This document shows, piece after piece, positions 60,775-64,000 of a stretch of DNA of 64,000 nucleotides (position 1 is the first letter of the stretch; each line of letters begins with the position of its first letter). The notes beneath the pieces were generated by a model. That model had not been told where the DNA came from, made no database searches, and saw only the letters and a program-made list of their open reading frames with translations. Origin of the DNA: Chitinophagaceae bacterium (lineage in GTDB: Bacteria > Bacteroidota > Bacteroidia > Chitinophagales > Chitinophagaceae); NCBI GenBank assembly GCA_024707305.1, contig JANPZZ010000013.1:62001-126000 (forward strand), in the 5' to 3' direction. The position numbers were made by a program, and so were the translations under genes.

Positions 60775-60782
60775 CAAATATA
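60775..60782 (-). promoter_or_regulatory. Candidate -7 box for gldKLMN
   Basis: Minus strand TATATTTG fits TAnnTTTG, about 20 nt upstream of the gldK start; the -33 region is a poor match (GTGTT). Motif evidence only. Confidence 0.4.
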
Positions 60783-60899
60783 ATATTTTGGTCTTTTGTT
60801 GAACACAAGGTTACAATTTTAATTTAAAAGGCCAAAGTGGCTTTTACGACGTAAATATTCTAACGATTACTTACCTCATTTTATTGTTTTAACAGGAAA

Positions 60900-62981
<2,082 letters not shown>

Positions 62982-63052
62982 GAGAGTTCAAATGTAGAAA
63001 TGTGAAAATATGCAAATAATGGCCCAAAACGTGAGGCGTGGGAATCGGCAAG

Positions 63053-63135
63053 CATGATGCGGCAAACGGCAAACGTGAAGCGGCAAACAGCAAACGGCAA
63101 ACGTGAAGCGGCAAACAGCAAACGGCAAACGTGAA
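63053..63135 (+). repeat. Family-C array with perfect 28-bp tandem duplication
   Basis: Heptamers GGCAAAC/AGCAAAC/GTGAAGC. The blocks 63080-63107 and 63108-63135 are identical 28-bp units (four heptamers each). The array leads into the stem of the following terminator. Confidence 0.92.
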
Positions 63136-63136
63136 A

Positions 63137-63175
63137 AAAGGAGAGCCCGGAGTTTTTAACTCCGGGCTCTCCTTT
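63137..63175 (-). terminator. Strong terminator downstream of hemD
   Basis: Perfect 18-bp stem AAAGGAGAGCCCGGAGTT (63137-63154), loop TTT, AACTCCGGGCTCTCCTTT (63158-63175), with a T-run on the minus strand. Confidence 0.93.
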
Positions 63176-63192
63176 GCTGCGATAATCATTTG

Positions 63193-63215
63193 TTAGGCAA
63201 ACGGCAACGTGAAAC
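63193..63215 (+). repeat. Short family-C array
   Basis: TAGGCAAACGGCAACGTGAA, between the terminator and the family-B array. Confidence 0.7.
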
Positions 63216-63230
63216 AGGCGAAAAAAAATG

Positions 63231-63292
63231 TTCACATTTCCACATTTCCACATTTCCTCATTTCCACATTTCCTCATTTCCTCATTTCCTCC
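63231..63292 (+). repeat. Family-B octamer array
   Basis: CACATTTC/CTCATTTC units ending at the hemD stop codon (63293). Together with the preceding family-C arrays and terminator it accounts for almost all of the 311-bp gap between hemD and the DUF255 gene. Confidence 0.88.
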
Positions 63293-64000
63293 TTACTTCT
63301 TCACGGTAGCTGCCAGAAACTTGTCCAACGCTGCTACCATGCTCGGTGCCTGTGGTTGTGGGGCTTTAATATCGAGTACCAGTCCGGCTTCTTCGGCTGC
63401 TTTAAAGGTGTTGCCGCCAAAAGCACCGATCACCGTTCCGTTTTGTTTAAACTTGGGAAGATTGTCGAAAAGGCTGCGGATACCGCTGGGTGTAAAAAAG
63501 CAGATTACATCGAAAGGAGTGCTGGTCAGCAATTCTTTTACATCATTGCTTTGTGTACGGTACATAAACGCAAGTGCAAATTCACATCCGTTTGTTTTCA
63601 ACCAGTTCACAATCTCGTTGTCCTGCTGGTTTTCGGAACATACATAAATGAACTTTTCATTGTTCTTATGTTTGTTGATGGCATCAAACATACTCTTGTT
63701 GGTACCATCCGCTCCGTAGAAAACCTTTCTTTTCCTGTAGAGAATAAATTTCTGTAGATAGAGCGCAACAGCTTCCGTGATGCAGAAATACTTCGTATCC
63801 TGCGACACGCTTACTTTCATTTCTTCGCAGGTGCGAAAGAAATGATCGATGGCATTGCGACTCGTAAAGATTACCCCGGTGAAATTCGGAATATCGATCT
63901 TCTGCTTCCGAAAATCCCTCGCAGGGATACCCTCTAACCTGATGAATGGCTGAAACGCCAGTTCAACTTGATACTTCCTTTCCAACTCAAAGTACGGTGA
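63293..64000 (-). CDS. hemD: Uroporphyrinogen-III synthase, 5' end outside the window
   Basis: Tetrapyrrole pathway: closes hydroxymethylbilane to uroporphyrinogen III. About 235 residues are visible and the frame is open to base 64000 (SPYFELERKYQVELAFQPF at the edge), so the N-terminus is missing. Family features: FTGVIFTSRNAIDHFF, FCITEAVALYLQKF, FDVICFFTPSGIRSLFD and TVIGAFGGNTFKAAEEAGL. The motif set is divergent, as usual for HemD. Confidence 0.88.
   Translation of the reverse strand, partial: SPYFELERKYQVELAFQPFIRLEGIPARDFRKQKIDIPNFTGVIFTSRNAIDHFFRTCEEMKVSVSQDTKYFCITEAVALYLQKFILYRKRKVFYGADGTNKSMFDAINKHKNNEKFIYVCSENQQDNEIVNWLKTNGCEFALAFMYRTQSNDVKELLTSTPFDVICFFTPSGIRSLFDNLPKFKQNGTVIGAFGGNTFKAAEEAGLVLDIKAPQPQAPSMVAALDKFLAATVKK

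Overview
The window looks like chromosomal DNA of a Bacteroidota member, most likely Chitinophagales/Chitinophagaceae. The evidence is a gldKLMN type IX secretion/gliding cluster, gldB next to nadE, a DUF5686 carboxypeptidase-regulatory outer-membrane protein, a subtilase with T9SS-cargo architecture, a Bat (MoxR/DUF58/VWA) operon, and several -7 boxes resembling the Bacteroidota TAnnTTTG promoter. No rRNA, tRNA, CRISPR, prophage or insertion sequence was seen. The taxonomic call is an inference from gene content only.

Layout: (1) 1-8.8 kb, minus strand: a large secreted subtilase (3' end outside the window), mfd and a small secreted protein. (2) 9-14.4 kb: a ferredoxin-NADP reductase-like flavoprotein, glyS, a YihY membrane protein, a MazG-like hydrolase, a tiny secreted protein that is little more than a T9SS-type C-terminal domain, dtd and arfB. 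(3) 14.6-22.2 kb: a di-haem cytochrome c peroxidase lipoprotein, a coiled-coil secreted protein, a Wzx/MATE-type flippase, an MBL-fold hydrolase, and a 1,120-residue pseudo-peptidase/TolB-propeller/outer-membrane-barrel protein. (4) 22.2-27.7 kb: a glycerol/glycerophospholipid operon, glpD - SGNH esterase::GDPD fusion - glpK - glpF. (5) 27.9-36.7 kb: a giant TraB/GumN-like protein, a DUF5686 protein, a class-III aminotransferase, a gamma-carbonic anhydrase, and two small proteins. (6) 36.7-41.8 kb: rsgA and the Bat operon. (7) 42-48.7 kb: nadE, gldB, icd, apaG, a SUI1 protein, nadC and a DUF4783 protein. (8) 48.9-55.3 kb: gpmI, an ECF sigma factor with a linked membrane protein, a lipoprotein and uvrC. 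(9) 55.8-64 kb: gldKLMN, a DUF255 thioredoxin-domain protein and hemD (5' end outside the window).

Two window-wide features stand out. First, many intergenic gaps are filled by short degenerate tandem arrays. Three heptamer families are seen: A, GATGNNC; C, GGCAAAC/GTGAAGC; D, GGATGGN. There is also an octamer family B (CACATTTC) and an ~11-12 bp family E (AATCTGTGTTTA). They are combined into mosaics, often as inverted pairs, and nearly always begin at or within about 15 bp of a stop codon. All six octamer arrays point the same way on the + strand and all follow a purine-rich heptamer array. I do not recognise this system; in form it recalls the heptameric STRR repeats of filamentous cyanobacteria.

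Second, fifteen otherwise well-conserved genes carry 18 single-base frame breaks, mostly in A/T homopolymers. They include essential genes (glyS, gldM, uvrC, icd, gpmI), so the breaks are read here as sequencing or assembly indels rather than biology. Such genes are annotated as single CDSs across the break.
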